A stretch of 5,691 nucleotides of DNA, taken from assembly GCA_005888075.1 (NCBI GenBank), contig VBKD01000154.1, positions 1-5,691 on the forward strand, read 5' to 3'. Below are positions 1 through 5,678 of the stretch, piece by piece. The translations under genes were made by a program, and so were the position numbers. The notes under the pieces are model-generated. The model did no database searches. It saw only the letters and a list, made by a program, of their open reading frames with translations, and was not told where the DNA came from. Every line of letters starts with the position of its first letter. Within the stretch, counting starts at the first letter, position 1. The DNA is from Chloroflexota bacterium (GTDB lineage: Bacteria; Chloroflexota; Dormibacteria; Dormibacterales; Dormibacteraceae).

Positions 1-12
1 CTTTAGCCTAAG

Positions 13-78
13 TCGGCCCCTCCGGCCCAGTGCCCTTCGGGCAGTGCGCCACCTCCCCACCAAGTGGGGAGGAGTTTT
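13..78 (+). repeat. Two-hairpin intergenic repeat, left copy
   Basis: The element starts with TCGGCCCCTCCGGC (13-26). A small hairpin follows, with stem TGCCC/GGGCA and loop TTC (31-43), then GCGCCACCTCCCC (46-58). The second hairpin has a perfect 9-bp stem, CCTCCCCAC/GTGGGGAGG, with loop CAA (52-72), and ends in AGTTTT (73-78). The same order of parts recurs at 5601-5651 with the stems changed on both sides so that pairing is kept. It lies between the add stop codon and the window edge, outside any convincing gene. Its function is unknown: it could be a terminator cassette or a REP/MITE-like dispersed repeat. Confidence 0.8.
52..78 (+). terminator. Hairpin with T-tract, reading rightward
   Basis: A perfect 9-bp GC-rich stem (52-60 with 64-72) with a 3-nt loop is followed by AGTTTT. 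This has intrinsic-terminator form for plus-strand transcripts, so it would serve a rightward gene ending before the window. Read from the minus strand, the side of the add gene, the hairpin is followed by TGGCGC and has no T-tract, so it is not a standard terminator for add. It is part of the left repeat copy. Confidence 0.5.
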
Positions 79-90
79 AGAGTTGGCTTG

Positions 91-1020
91 CTACCCGAAT
101 TTGGATTCGTAGGCTGTTTGGTTGCACCGTCGAATCTCGTCGTCTGTTAGGCCCATGGCTGCGGCCAGGTCGAATTCTCGGGTTAGGGTGGTGGCCGCTA
201 CCGTGCGGCTGTCGGTGTTGATCGTGCAGCGGACTCCGGCTCGGATCAGTTGGGGGAGCGGGTGCTTCGTCAGGTCTGGGACTGCTTTGCATTTCCAGTT
301 CGCTGTTGGACACAGGTCCAGCACGACGCCCTCGCTCCGCAGGCGCTCGACGATGCGTGGCTCGCGCGCGCCGATCACACCGTGCGCGATCCGCTCCACT
401 CCGAGGTCGAGCGCATCTTCGACATGGGATGGGTCGCCGGCTTCTCCCGCATGGCACGTCAGGTGCAGTCCCGCGGCTCGCGCTGCCTCGAAGGCAGGCC
501 GGTGTGGCGCGATGGGATATTGCACCTCGTCTCCGGCGAGGTCAAAGCCGACAACGCCTCTGCCCGCGAACATGCCGGCCTCGCGAGCCAGATCGATGTT
601 GTCCTCGGTCGAGTCCTGTCGCATGGCGCATACGATCGCCATCGCCTGCAGCGGAGCGGCGGCAAGGCCGGCCAGCACAGCCCGGATGACCTGCGCCACC
701 GTCAGTCCCCGGCCGAGGTGGAGGCGAGGCGCCCATCGCACCTCGAGGTAGTCGATGTTCTCGGCGGCGGAGTCGATGCCCAGCTCGAGCGCGGCCCGTT
801 CCAGCGCCGACTCGGTCTGCAGCACCGCGATCGCGTCGTTGAAATAGGTGATGTAAGCGGCCTGGCTTGGGCAGTCCGGTGGCGCGACCATGCGCAGCGG
901 CCGTGGCAGATCGAGATCGAGCTCGCGCGCGAGGTCTTCAGCGGTCGATAGGCTTACCGCGCCGTCGAGGTGGCAATGAAGCTCCGCTTTGCGCCAGCCG
1001 AAGTATGGCGAAGCGGCCGT
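91..1020 (-). CDS. add: Adenosine deaminase, with no canonical start codon
   Basis: This is a zinc-dependent adenosine deaminase that hydrolyses (deoxy)adenosine to (deoxy)inosine in the cytoplasm. The HxH zinc motif HCHLDG has its histidines at 970-972 and 976-978. GFDLAGDE, CHAGE (His 451-453, Glu 442-444), RIAHG (His 382-384) and INTD (Asp 211-213) follow in the family order. The second Asp of the mammalian NTDD motif is Ser here. The first in-frame ATG (891) lies after the HxH motif and would give a 266-residue protein lacking essential ligands. The frame is open back to 1026, next to the in-frame hpt stop TAG (1027-1029), with no ATG, GTG or TTG. I place the start provisionally at the ACG codon 1018-1020, giving about 309 residues against a usual 330-340. 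A point change from ATG, an assembly error, or UAG readthrough from hpt are the alternatives. The product call is firm; the start is not. Confidence 0.9.
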   Translation of the reverse strand, partial: TAASPYFGWRKAELHCHLDGAVSLSTAEDLARELDLDLPRPLRMVAPPDCPSQAAYITYFNDAIAVLQTESALERAALELGIDSAAENIDYLEVRWAPRLHLGRGLTVAQVIRAVLAGLAAAPLQAMAIVCAMRQDSTEDNIDLAREAGMFAGRGVVGFDLAGDEVQYPIAPHRPAFEAARAAGLHLTCHAGEAGDPSHVEDALDLGVERIAHGVIGAREPRIVERLRSEGVVLDLCPTANWKCKAVPDLTKHPLPQLIRAGVRCTINTDSRTVAATTLTREFDLAAAMGLTDDEIRRCNQTAYESKFG

Positions 1021-1026
1021 GGTTTT

Positions 1027-1608
1027 CTAGGTCAGCGAATAGATGTGAGGAAGCTCGCGATACAGCCCGGCATAGTCAAGGCCGTAGCCGATCACGAAGC
1101 GATCGGGGATCACAAATCCGCAGAAGTCGATGTTGACCTCCTCCTGCCGGCGCGCGGGGCGGTCGAGAAGGGCCGCGATTCGCACCGAGGCCGGGCCCAT
1201 CCGACGGATCCGACGTGCGATCGCGTTGACGGTGAGTCCCGAGTCGACGATGTCCTCGACCAGGAGCACATGGCGGCCGACCAGTGGTCCTTCGACCATG
1301 TGCGCAAGCTTGAGGTGGCCGTTGCTCGACGTTCCGGTTGGATAGCTCGACGCTCGAACGAACTCGAGCTCGGCCGGAATGCTGAGGCTGCGGAGCAGGT
1401 CGGCTGCGAACACGGTGGCGCCCTTGAGGATCACGACGATGACGAGCGGATTCTCGATGTCGGCGTACATCTCTGAGATCTGGCGTCCCAAGCGGCGAAC
1501 GCGACGCGCGATCCGAGTCGAGCTGAGGAGAGGCTTGCCGGCGCTCGCTCTGTCCAGGCTTGGTCCCGGGGTCTCAACCGGGGCTTGCTTGGTCAGAACC
1601 TCAGCCAT
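1027..1608 (-). CDS. hpt: Hypoxanthine phosphoribosyltransferase
   Basis: This 193-residue type I phosphoribosyltransferase joins hypoxanthine (and usually guanine) to PRPP, making IMP or GMP in purine salvage. Visible parts are the LKG loop (residues 61-63), the flexible-loop segment SSYPTGTSSNG (87-97), the PRPP-binding signature VLLVEDIVDSGLT (114-126, acidic pair E118-D119), and the C-terminal base-binding region ending GYGLDYAGLYRELPHI. An Ala/Pro-rich leader of about 25 residues makes it slightly longer than the usual ~180. The ATG at 1608 has GGAG 4 nt upstream (1613-1616), which is a short spacing. A -10-like TACAAT lies 9 nt upstream. It lies 22 nt after the truncated ALDH gene and directly before add, whose product leads through inosine to its substrate hypoxanthine. 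The TAG stop is in frame with the add reading frame. Confidence 0.96.
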   Translation of the reverse strand: MAEVLTKQAPVETPGPSLDRASAGKPLLSSTRIARRVRRLGRQISEMYADIENPLVIVVILKGATVFAADLLRSLSIPAELEFVRASSYPTGTSSNGHLKLAHMVEGPLVGRHVLLVEDIVDSGLTVNAIARRIRRMGPASVRIAALLDRPARRQEEVNIDFCGFVIPDRFVIGYGLDYAGLYRELPHIYSLT

Positions 1609-1612
1609 GCAT

Positions 1613-1623
1613 CTCCGATTGTA
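1613..1623 (-). promoter_or_regulatory. Possible internal -10 element and ribosome site for hpt
   Basis: On the minus strand, TACAAT (1618-1623, five of six matches to TATAAT) is followed by 9 nt and then the hpt ATG. GGAG (1613-1616) lies within those 9 nt. A promoter here would start transcription almost at the ATG, giving hpt-add a nearly leaderless transcript separate from deoC. No convincing -35 is visible at 16-18 nt. The site falls in the only real gap of the minus-strand cluster. A six-base match is weak evidence by itself. Confidence 0.3.
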
Positions 1624-1630
1624 AGAGTCG

Positions 1631-2437
1631 TCAGACCCCTATAGGGTGCCAGACCGTTTTCATTTCCATAAAAGCTGTGATGAGGTGAGGGCTGTGCTCT
1701 TCCGAGCGCGTTTTGATCACTCGCTTAACGTTGTCCGCGGCGGCGGCCTCAACCGTCTTCATCTCATCACTGGTGCACGCGGCGACATCGATCGCGTTGA
1801 TGTCCATGTGGGTAGCCAGCCAGGGTAGTAGCTCCTTTCGCTGGCCACTGACTATGTTGACCACGCCCGCGGGGAAATCGCTCGTCGCGAGAATCTCCGC
1901 GAAGGTCAGCGCCGGCAACGGATGGGATTCAGCCGCCAGGGCCACCACGACGTTGCCGCCGCAGAGCGCCGGCGCGACTCTGCGCACGAGGCCCACCAGT
2001 GCAGGCTCCTCGGGAGCGACGATCGCGACCACGCCGGTCGGCTCGGGGATCGTGAAGTTGAAGTAAGGCCCTGCCACCGGGTTCACGTTGCCTGTGACCT
2101 GCCCGATCTTGTCCGTCCAGCCGGCGTACCAGACCAGCGTCTCGACGGATTGATCCAGCTCGCGCCGCGCACGTGCGCCTCCGCCGAGCAATTCGACGAA
2201 TTGCGCCGCGCGGCCGTCCAGCATCTCGGCGGCGCGGTACAGGATCTGTCCTCGATTCATCGCCGTCCGTCCAGCCCAACCCGAAAACGCGGTTCGCGCC
2301 GCTCGGACCGCGTCGCGCAAATCCTTGCGCGACCCGCGGGGCACGTTGACCAGGCCGTCTGGTCGATACGCGCGTCCCGATTCGGATCTGACGAACTCTC
2401 CGTTGACGAACAGCTTGTACGTCTTGCGAACCTCCAT
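1631..2437 (-). CDS. Truncated ALDH-fold pseudoenzyme, ALDH16 C-terminal-like
   Basis: The product has 268 residues, against about 480-500 for an active aldehyde dehydrogenase. It is a shortened paralogue of the gene just upstream: YKLFVNGEFV (7-16), WYAGWTDK (103-110) and FPAGVVNIVSG (188-198) line up with the same segments there. The catalytic Asn region (PWNFP in the partner) has become VAPEEP (140-145), the cofactor-binding Lys of VLKPAE has become Ala in VALAAE, and the parts holding the general-base Glu and nucleophile Cys are absent. It therefore should not catalyse oxidation. Its ATG overlaps the partner's TGA by one base, and GGAG sits 8 nt upstream. Length, order and the deoC context fit the second, non-catalytic domain of ALDH16, so I infer a structural or regulatory partner of the active ALDH. 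A decayed gene is less likely, because the reading frame is clean and coupled. Confidence 0.85.
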   Translation of the reverse strand: MEVRKTYKLFVNGEFVRSESGRAYRPDGLVNVPRGSRKDLRDAVRAARTAFSGWAGRTAMNRGQILYRAAEMLDGRAAQFVELLGGGARARRELDQSVETLVWYAGWTDKIGQVTGNVNPVAGPYFNFTIPEPTGVVAIVAPEEPALVGLVRRVAPALCGGNVVVALAAESHPLPALTFAEILATSDFPAGVVNIVSGQRKELLPWLATHMDINAIDVAACTSDEMKTVEAAAADNVKRVIKTRSEEHSPHLITAFMEMKTVWHPIGV

Positions 2438-3909
2438 CAATTCAGCTCCACGTAGGGGAGCAGCCCGTGGAGGCCGCCCTCGCGCCCGTAACCGGACTCT
2501 TTGTATCCGCCGAACGGAGAGCTCGGGTCGAAGCGGTTGAAGGTGTTGGCCCATACGACGCCGGCCCGCATACGCTCCGCCATCCACAGGATGCGCGAGC
2601 CTTTGTCCGTCCAGATCCCGGCGGAAAGCCCATACGGCGTGTTGTTCGCTTTTTCGACCGCTTCGGCGGGGGTGCGGAACGTCAGCACCGACAGCACAGG
2701 TCCGAAGATCTCCTCGCGCGCGATCCGATATGACTGCGACACGTTGGTGAAGAGCGTCGGCGGAAACCAGAATCCCCTTGTTGGGATGTCGCACTCGGGC
2801 TGGTAGAGGTCGGCGCCTTCTTCGATGCCCGACTCGACCAGGCCCTGGATCTTCTCGAGCTGCGCACGTGAGTTGATGGCGCCGATGTCCGTGTTCTTGT
2901 CCAGCGGATTGCCGAGCCGCAGAGTGGAGAGCCTTCGCTTCAGCTTCTCGAGCAGTGGCTCGGCGATCGATTCCTGCACCAGCAGCCTGCTGCCCGCGCA
3001 GCAGACGTGGCCCTGGTTGAAGTAGATGCCGTTGACGATGCCTTCGACCGCCTGGTCGAGCGGTGCGTCTTCGAACACGATGTTCGCCGCCTTCCCGCCA
3101 AGCTCGAGGGTGAGGTGCTTGCCGCTGCCCGCGATGGCCCGCTGGATGTGCTTGCCGACCTCGGTCGATCCGGTGAACGCGACCTTCTTCACTTCGGGGT
3201 GAGACACCAGCAAGGACCCGGTCTTGCCCGCGCCCGTGATGATGTTCACCACGCCCGGGGGCAGCTCCGCCTGCATGCATATCTCGGCGAAGACCATCGC
3301 GGAGAGCGGTGTGGTCTCGGCGGGCTTGAGCACCACGGTGTTGCCCGCGGCGAGCGCGGGCGCGATCTTCCAGGCCAGCATCAGGAGCGGGAAGTTCCAG
3401 GGGATGACCTGGCCCGCGACTCCGATTGGGCTCGGCTTGCGGTTCGGAAATGCCCATTCGAGCTTGTCGGCCCAGCCCGCGTAATAGAAGAAATGCGCTG
3501 CGGCGAGCGGGATGTCGACATCGCGCGATTCCTTGATGGGCTTGCCGCCATCCATCGTCTCCACGACCGCCAGCTCACGCGAGCGCTCCTGGATGATGCG
3601 CGAGATACGAAAGAGGTATCGCGCGCGGCGCGAGGGCGAAAGGCGGGCCCAGGAATCGAAAGCCTTACCGGCCGACGTGACGGCGCGGTCGACGTCGACC
3701 TCGTCCGCCTCCACGATCTCGGAGAGCTTGTCCTCGGTCGCCGGGTTGATGGTGGGGAAGCGCTTCTTGCTGTGCGCGGCCACCATGCGGCCGCCGACGA
3801 ACAGGCCGTAACGCGGCTGGATCTTGATGTGATCGATCGCCTCGGGTGCGGGCGCGTACTCGAAGACCTGCTTGGCCAGCGCGGTGGACTGCTTCTTGGT
3901 GATCGCCAT
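2437..3909 (-). CDS. NAD(P)-dependent aldehyde dehydrogenase, ALDH16 N-terminal-like
   Basis: This is a full-length ALDH of 490 residues from the ATG at 3909, oxidising an aldehyde to the acid with NAD(P)+. Next to deoC, the likely substrate is the acetaldehyde released from deoxyribose 5-phosphate. Key parts, numbered from this ATG, are PWNFP with catalytic Asn172, VLKPAE with cofactor Lys195, FTGSTEVG (246-253), LELGGK with general base Glu269, NQGHVCCAGS with nucleophile Cys303, and EEIFGPV with Glu400. The C-terminal stretch NTFNRFDPSSPFGGYKESGYGREGG resembles the ALDH16 group as I remember it. An in-frame TTG lies one codon upstream, but the ATG forms a TGATG overlap with the deoC stop, so I use it. 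No clear ribosome site precedes it, suggesting translational coupling to deoC. The next gene overlaps it in the same way and encodes a truncated ALDH, making a probable functional pair. Confidence 0.95.
   Translation of the reverse strand: MAITKKQSTALAKQVFEYAPAPEAIDHIKIQPRYGLFVGGRMVAAHSKKRFPTINPATEDKLSEIVEADEVDVDRAVTSAGKAFDSWARLSPSRRARYLFRISRIIQERSRELAVVETMDGGKPIKESRDVDIPLAAAHFFYYAGWADKLEWAFPNRKPSPIGVAGQVIPWNFPLLMLAWKIAPALAAGNTVVLKPAETTPLSAMVFAEICMQAELPPGVVNIITGAGKTGSLLVSHPEVKKVAFTGSTEVGKHIQRAIAGSGKHLTLELGGKAANIVFEDAPLDQAVEGIVNGIYFNQGHVCCAGSRLLVQESIAEPLLEKLKRRLSTLRLGNPLDKNTDIGAINSRAQLEKIQGLVESGIEEGADLYQPECDIPTRGFWFPPTLFTNVSQSYRIAREEIFGPVLSVLTFRTPAEAVEKANNTPYGLSAGIWTDKGSRILWMAERMRAGVVWANTFNRFDPSSPFGGYKESGYGREGGLHGLLPYVELN
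2446..2449 (-). promoter_or_regulatory. Ribosome binding site of the truncated ALDH gene
   Basis: GGAG on the minus strand lies 8 nt before the ATG at 2437, inside the last codons of the full-length ALDH gene. With the TGATG overlap, it indicates that this short ALDH is deliberately translated from its own start and is not a frameshifted tail of the upstream gene. Confidence 0.6.
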
Positions 3910-4832
3910 CAATCGATCGTGAAGTAGTCAGGAGATTGATAGGCGCCGGTGCGCTCCTTGTCGATCTGCATCAGCACATCGTTGAGCAGCGTCGAGGCTC
4001 CCAGGCGCAGCCGTTCTGGTGTCATCCAGTCGGACCCGAGGGTTTCGTACGCGACCACCAGATATGAGATGGCCTGCTTCGCGGTGCGAATTCCCCCTGC
4101 GGCCTTGAAGCCGACCGGGCGGCCGGTCTCGCGTACGAAATCGCGGATCGATTCCATCATGACCAGGCTGACGGGCAGCGTCGCGGCGGGCTGCACCTTG
4201 CCGGTCGAGGTCTTGATGAAGTCGGCGCCGGCGGCCATCGCGAGGATGCTCGCGCGCCGAATCGCGTCGTAGGTGCCGAGCTCGCCGGTCTCGAGGATGA
4301 CCTTGAGGTGCGCTTGGCCGCAGGCTTCCTTCACCGCGACGATCTCGTCATAGACGCGCTGGTAGTCGCCGGAAAGGAACGCGCCGCGGTCGATGACCAT
4401 GTCGATCTCTTGCGCGCCGGCACGCACCGCTTCCTCGGTCTCCGCCACCTTGATCGAGGTGAAGCTCTGGCCCGAGGGAAACGCGGTCGCCACCGAGGCG
4501 ATGCGCACGGTGCTCCCGTGGAGGTGCTCGACGCAGTCGGCGATGCGGAGCGGGTAGACGCAGACCGCGGCTACAGATGGGATGGTCGAGTCGCCCGGCT
4601 TGGGCCGGATCGCCTTCGCGCACATCGCCGCCACCTTGCCCGGCGTGTCCTGGCCTTCCAGGGTGGTCAGGTCCATGCACCGGATGGCCAGGTCGAGCGC
4701 CCACAGCTTGGATGACTTCTTGATCGAGCGCTTGGCGAGGGAGGCCGCGCGCTCGTCGGCCCCCACCTCGTCCACGCTGCGGACGCCGCGCATGAGCGAG
4801 CCGAGGTGGGTGAGTGAGAGGGCGGTGGCCAT
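3909..4832 (-). CDS. deoC: Deoxyribose-phosphate aldolase (DERA)
   Basis: DERA is a class I aldolase that cleaves 2-deoxyribose 5-phosphate to glyceraldehyde 3-phosphate and acetaldehyde, the last step of deoxynucleoside catabolism. The protein has 307 residues. Compared with E. coli DeoC, the Schiff-base lysine is K207 in DFIKTSTGK, the second active-site lysine is K243 in VGFKAAGG, and the catalytic aspartate is D144 in EIDMV. CVYP (91-94), ETGEL (181-185) and GSDWMTPERLRLGASTLL (266-283) are also typical. An N-terminal stretch of about 45 residues makes it longer than the ~250-residue E. coli form. It is the first gene of the minus-strand cluster, and its TGA overlaps the next ATG. No ribosome site precedes its ATG, but a CATAAT -10 element lies 8 nt upstream, which fits a leaderless mRNA. 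Confidence 0.97.
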   Translation of the reverse strand: MATALSLTHLGSLMRGVRSVDEVGADERAASLAKRSIKKSSKLWALDLAIRCMDLTTLEGQDTPGKVAAMCAKAIRPKPGDSTIPSVAAVCVYPLRIADCVEHLHGSTVRIASVATAFPSGQSFTSIKVAETEEAVRAGAQEIDMVIDRGAFLSGDYQRVYDEIVAVKEACGQAHLKVILETGELGTYDAIRRASILAMAAGADFIKTSTGKVQPAATLPVSLVMMESIRDFVRETGRPVGFKAAGGIRTAKQAISYLVVAYETLGSDWMTPERLRLGASTLLNDVLMQIDKERTGAYQSPDYFTID

Positions 4833-4840
4833 CAGGGCCG

Positions 4841-4846
4841 ATTATG
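4841..4846 (-). promoter_or_regulatory. -10 element for deoC, probable leaderless start
   Basis: CATAAT on the minus strand matches the -10 consensus at five of six bases and is separated from the deoC ATG by 8 nt. Transcription would begin at the G or A at 4833-4832, so the mRNA would begin at or one base before the start codon. This agrees with the lack of a Shine-Dalgarno sequence. No good -35 is seen 16-18 nt upstream (4863-4870), a region that overlaps the first codons of the divergent gene. Confidence 0.5.
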
Positions 4847-4859
4847 CGACGGTACGGAG

Positions 4860-5522
4860 GTGAGGGTTGCGGAGCTGAACTGGATGCAGCTCGAGGAATA
4901 TCTGAGGCACGACGACCGGATCGTGCTGCCTCTTGGCTCGACCGAGCAGCACGCCTACCTGTCGCTGGCGACCGATTCGATCCTGGCCGAGCGGGTCGCG
5001 GTCGAGGCGGCCGAGCCGCTGGGCGTTCCAGTGCTGCCCGCCCTGGCGTACGGCATCACGCCGTACTTCGCGGCGTTTCCGGGGAGTCCCAGCGTCCGCG
5101 TCGAGACATACCTTTCTCTTGTGGGAGAGCTGCTCGACTCGTTGCGGGGCCAGGGATTCAGGCGCTTTTTGCTCGTCAACGGTCATGGGGGCAACACTCC
5201 GGTCGCCGCCCTGGCGGGATCCGGCGTCGTGGTGCATCACTGGTGGAACGCACCTAAGACGATGGCGATGGTGCGTGAGATCGATCCCGACGCCTCTCAC
5301 GCGTCGTGGATGGAGAGCTTTCCTTGGAATCGCGTCCCTGGTGTGGTGATGCCGGCGGGCAAGAAGGCGCCCACGCCACGAATATCGGAGGATCCGGTCG
5401 AGGTCCGCGCTTTGCTCGGCGAGGGATCGTTCGGGGGCTATTGGGAGCGGCCGGACGAGGACGTCATGCGTGTATGGCGCGCGGGTGTTGAGGAGACGCG
5501 AGAGGTCCTGCTCAATCTGTAG
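4860..5522 (+). CDS. Creatininase-family metal-dependent amidohydrolase
   Basis: The product has 220 residues and belongs to the creatininase/MftE-like family, metal enzymes that hydrolyse C-N bonds in cyclic amides or formamides. Its exact substrate cannot be read from the sequence. The signature LPLGSTEQHAYLSLATD (23-39) carries likely metal ligands E29, H31 and D39. NGHGGN (107-112) supplies H109, and HASWMESF (147-154) stands where the family usually has HAGE-ETS, with E152 as probable ligand. GSFGGYWERPDED (189-201) matches a usual C-terminal block. The GTG at 4860 keeps the family's opening RVAELNW but has GGAG directly abutting it. The ATG at 4884 has GGAG 9 nt upstream and would give 212 residues. 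I prefer GTG for family fit. It is divergent from deoC across 27 nt, so shared regulation is possible, and a terminator-like hairpin follows about 104 nt downstream. Confidence 0.87.
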   Translation: MRVAELNWMQLEEYLRHDDRIVLPLGSTEQHAYLSLATDSILAERVAVEAAEPLGVPVLPALAYGITPYFAAFPGSPSVRVETYLSLVGELLDSLRGQGFRRFLLVNGHGGNTPVAALAGSGVVVHHWWNAPKTMAMVREIDPDASHASWMESFPWNRVPGVVMPAGKKAPTPRISEDPVEVRALLGEGSFGGYWERPDEDVMRVWRAGVEETREVLLNL

Positions 5523-5530
5523 GTTGCCCG

Positions 5531-5567
5531 CTCCGGCACCGGCCCCTCCGGCACCGGCCCCTCCGGC
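5531..5567 (+). repeat. 15-bp tandem repeat, about 2.5 copies
   Basis: CTCCGGCACCGGCCC occurs at 5531-5545 and again at 5546-5560, followed by a partial copy CTCCGGC. Each unit junction recreates CGGCCCCTCCGGC (5540-5552 and 5555-5567), the head of the two-hairpin repeat at 13-78 and 5601-5651. It therefore looks like local multiplication of that element's head, just after the creatininase-family stop codon. Confidence 0.8.
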
Positions 5568-5600
5568 TCAATGGTCAATTGGTCGGTTGCTCTCTGCCAT

Positions 5601-5651
5601 TCGGCCCCTCCGGCGCTTCGCGCCACCTCCCCATGAATGGGGAGGAGTTTT
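5601..5651 (+). repeat. Two-hairpin intergenic repeat, right copy
   Basis: TCGGCCCCTCCGGC (5601-5614) is identical to 13-26. It overlaps a small hairpin, GGCGC/GCGCC with loop TTC (5612-5624), then GCGCCACCTCCCC (5620-5632), and the hairpin CCTCCCCA/TGGGGAGG with loop TGAA (5626-5645), ending AGTTTT. Orientation is the same as the left copy. The inner stem of the first hairpin and the loop-closing pair of the second differ from the left copy but remain paired. Confidence 0.8.
5626..5651 (+). terminator. Intrinsic terminator of the creatininase-family gene
   Basis: An 8-bp GC-rich stem (5626-5633 with 5638-5645) with loop TGAA is followed by AGTTTTCTTT, in the correct orientation and about 104 nt after the stop codon at 5522. 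The right arm with its T-run, ATGGGGAGGAGTTTT, is repeated at 5664-5678, so the same left arm could pair with either copy. Confidence 0.6.
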
Positions 5652-5678
5652 CTTTGCCCGTAAATGGGGAGGAGTTTT
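5637..5678 (+). repeat. Direct repeat of terminator right arm and T-tract
   Basis: ATGGGGAGGAGTTTT occurs at 5637-5651 and 5664-5678, 27 nt apart and identical over 15 bases. The second copy lacks its own left arm within the window, so it is a partial duplication of the hairpin end. The remaining bases to 5691 show nothing further. Confidence 0.75.

Larger units (their letters stand above)
91..4832 (-). other. Probable nucleoside salvage and deoxyribose catabolism operon
   Basis: Five co-directional genes, deoC, ALDH, truncated ALDH, hpt and add, run leftward with one-base overlaps at the first two junctions, 22 nt at the third and almost none at the fourth. Their activities connect: add makes (deoxy)inosine, hpt uses the released hypoxanthine, and deoC plus ALDH take the deoxyribose through acetaldehyde to acetate. 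A purine nucleoside phosphorylase and phosphopentomutase are needed to link them and are not present here. A possible internal promoter before hpt could divide it into two transcripts. Confidence 0.75.

Noticed and set aside
13..78. Flanking repeats as a CRISPR array or transposon ends
   Set aside because: There are only two main copies 5.5 kb apart in the same orientation, with no spacer periodicity, no transposase and no visible target duplication.
250..951. Rightward open frames opposite add
   Set aside because: The opposite strand carries the ADA motifs in the right order. These frames resemble no family and have shadow-frame composition.
1637..1646. Palindrome CCCTATAGGG near the end of the truncated ALDH gene, considered as an operator
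   Set aside because: It is only 10 bp, encodes conserved-looking C-terminal residues, and no second copy is seen near other promoters.
1631..3457. Apparent 608-residue leftward frame spanning both ALDH genes
   Set aside because: Only its last 268 residues (from 2437) are ALDH-like. Upstream, the frame is an out-of-register Arg/Ala/Pro-rich reading of the full-length ALDH gene, kept open by high GC.
3007..3927. 306-residue rightward open frame opposite the full-length ALDH gene
   Set aside because: It is the antisense of a well-conserved ALDH, has an Arg/Asp/Gly-rich composition typical of GC-rich shadow frames, and shows no recognisable motif.
4842..5300. Leftward frame opposite the creatininase-family gene
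   Set aside because: It overlaps the conserved metal-site motifs of the plus-strand gene and has no family features.
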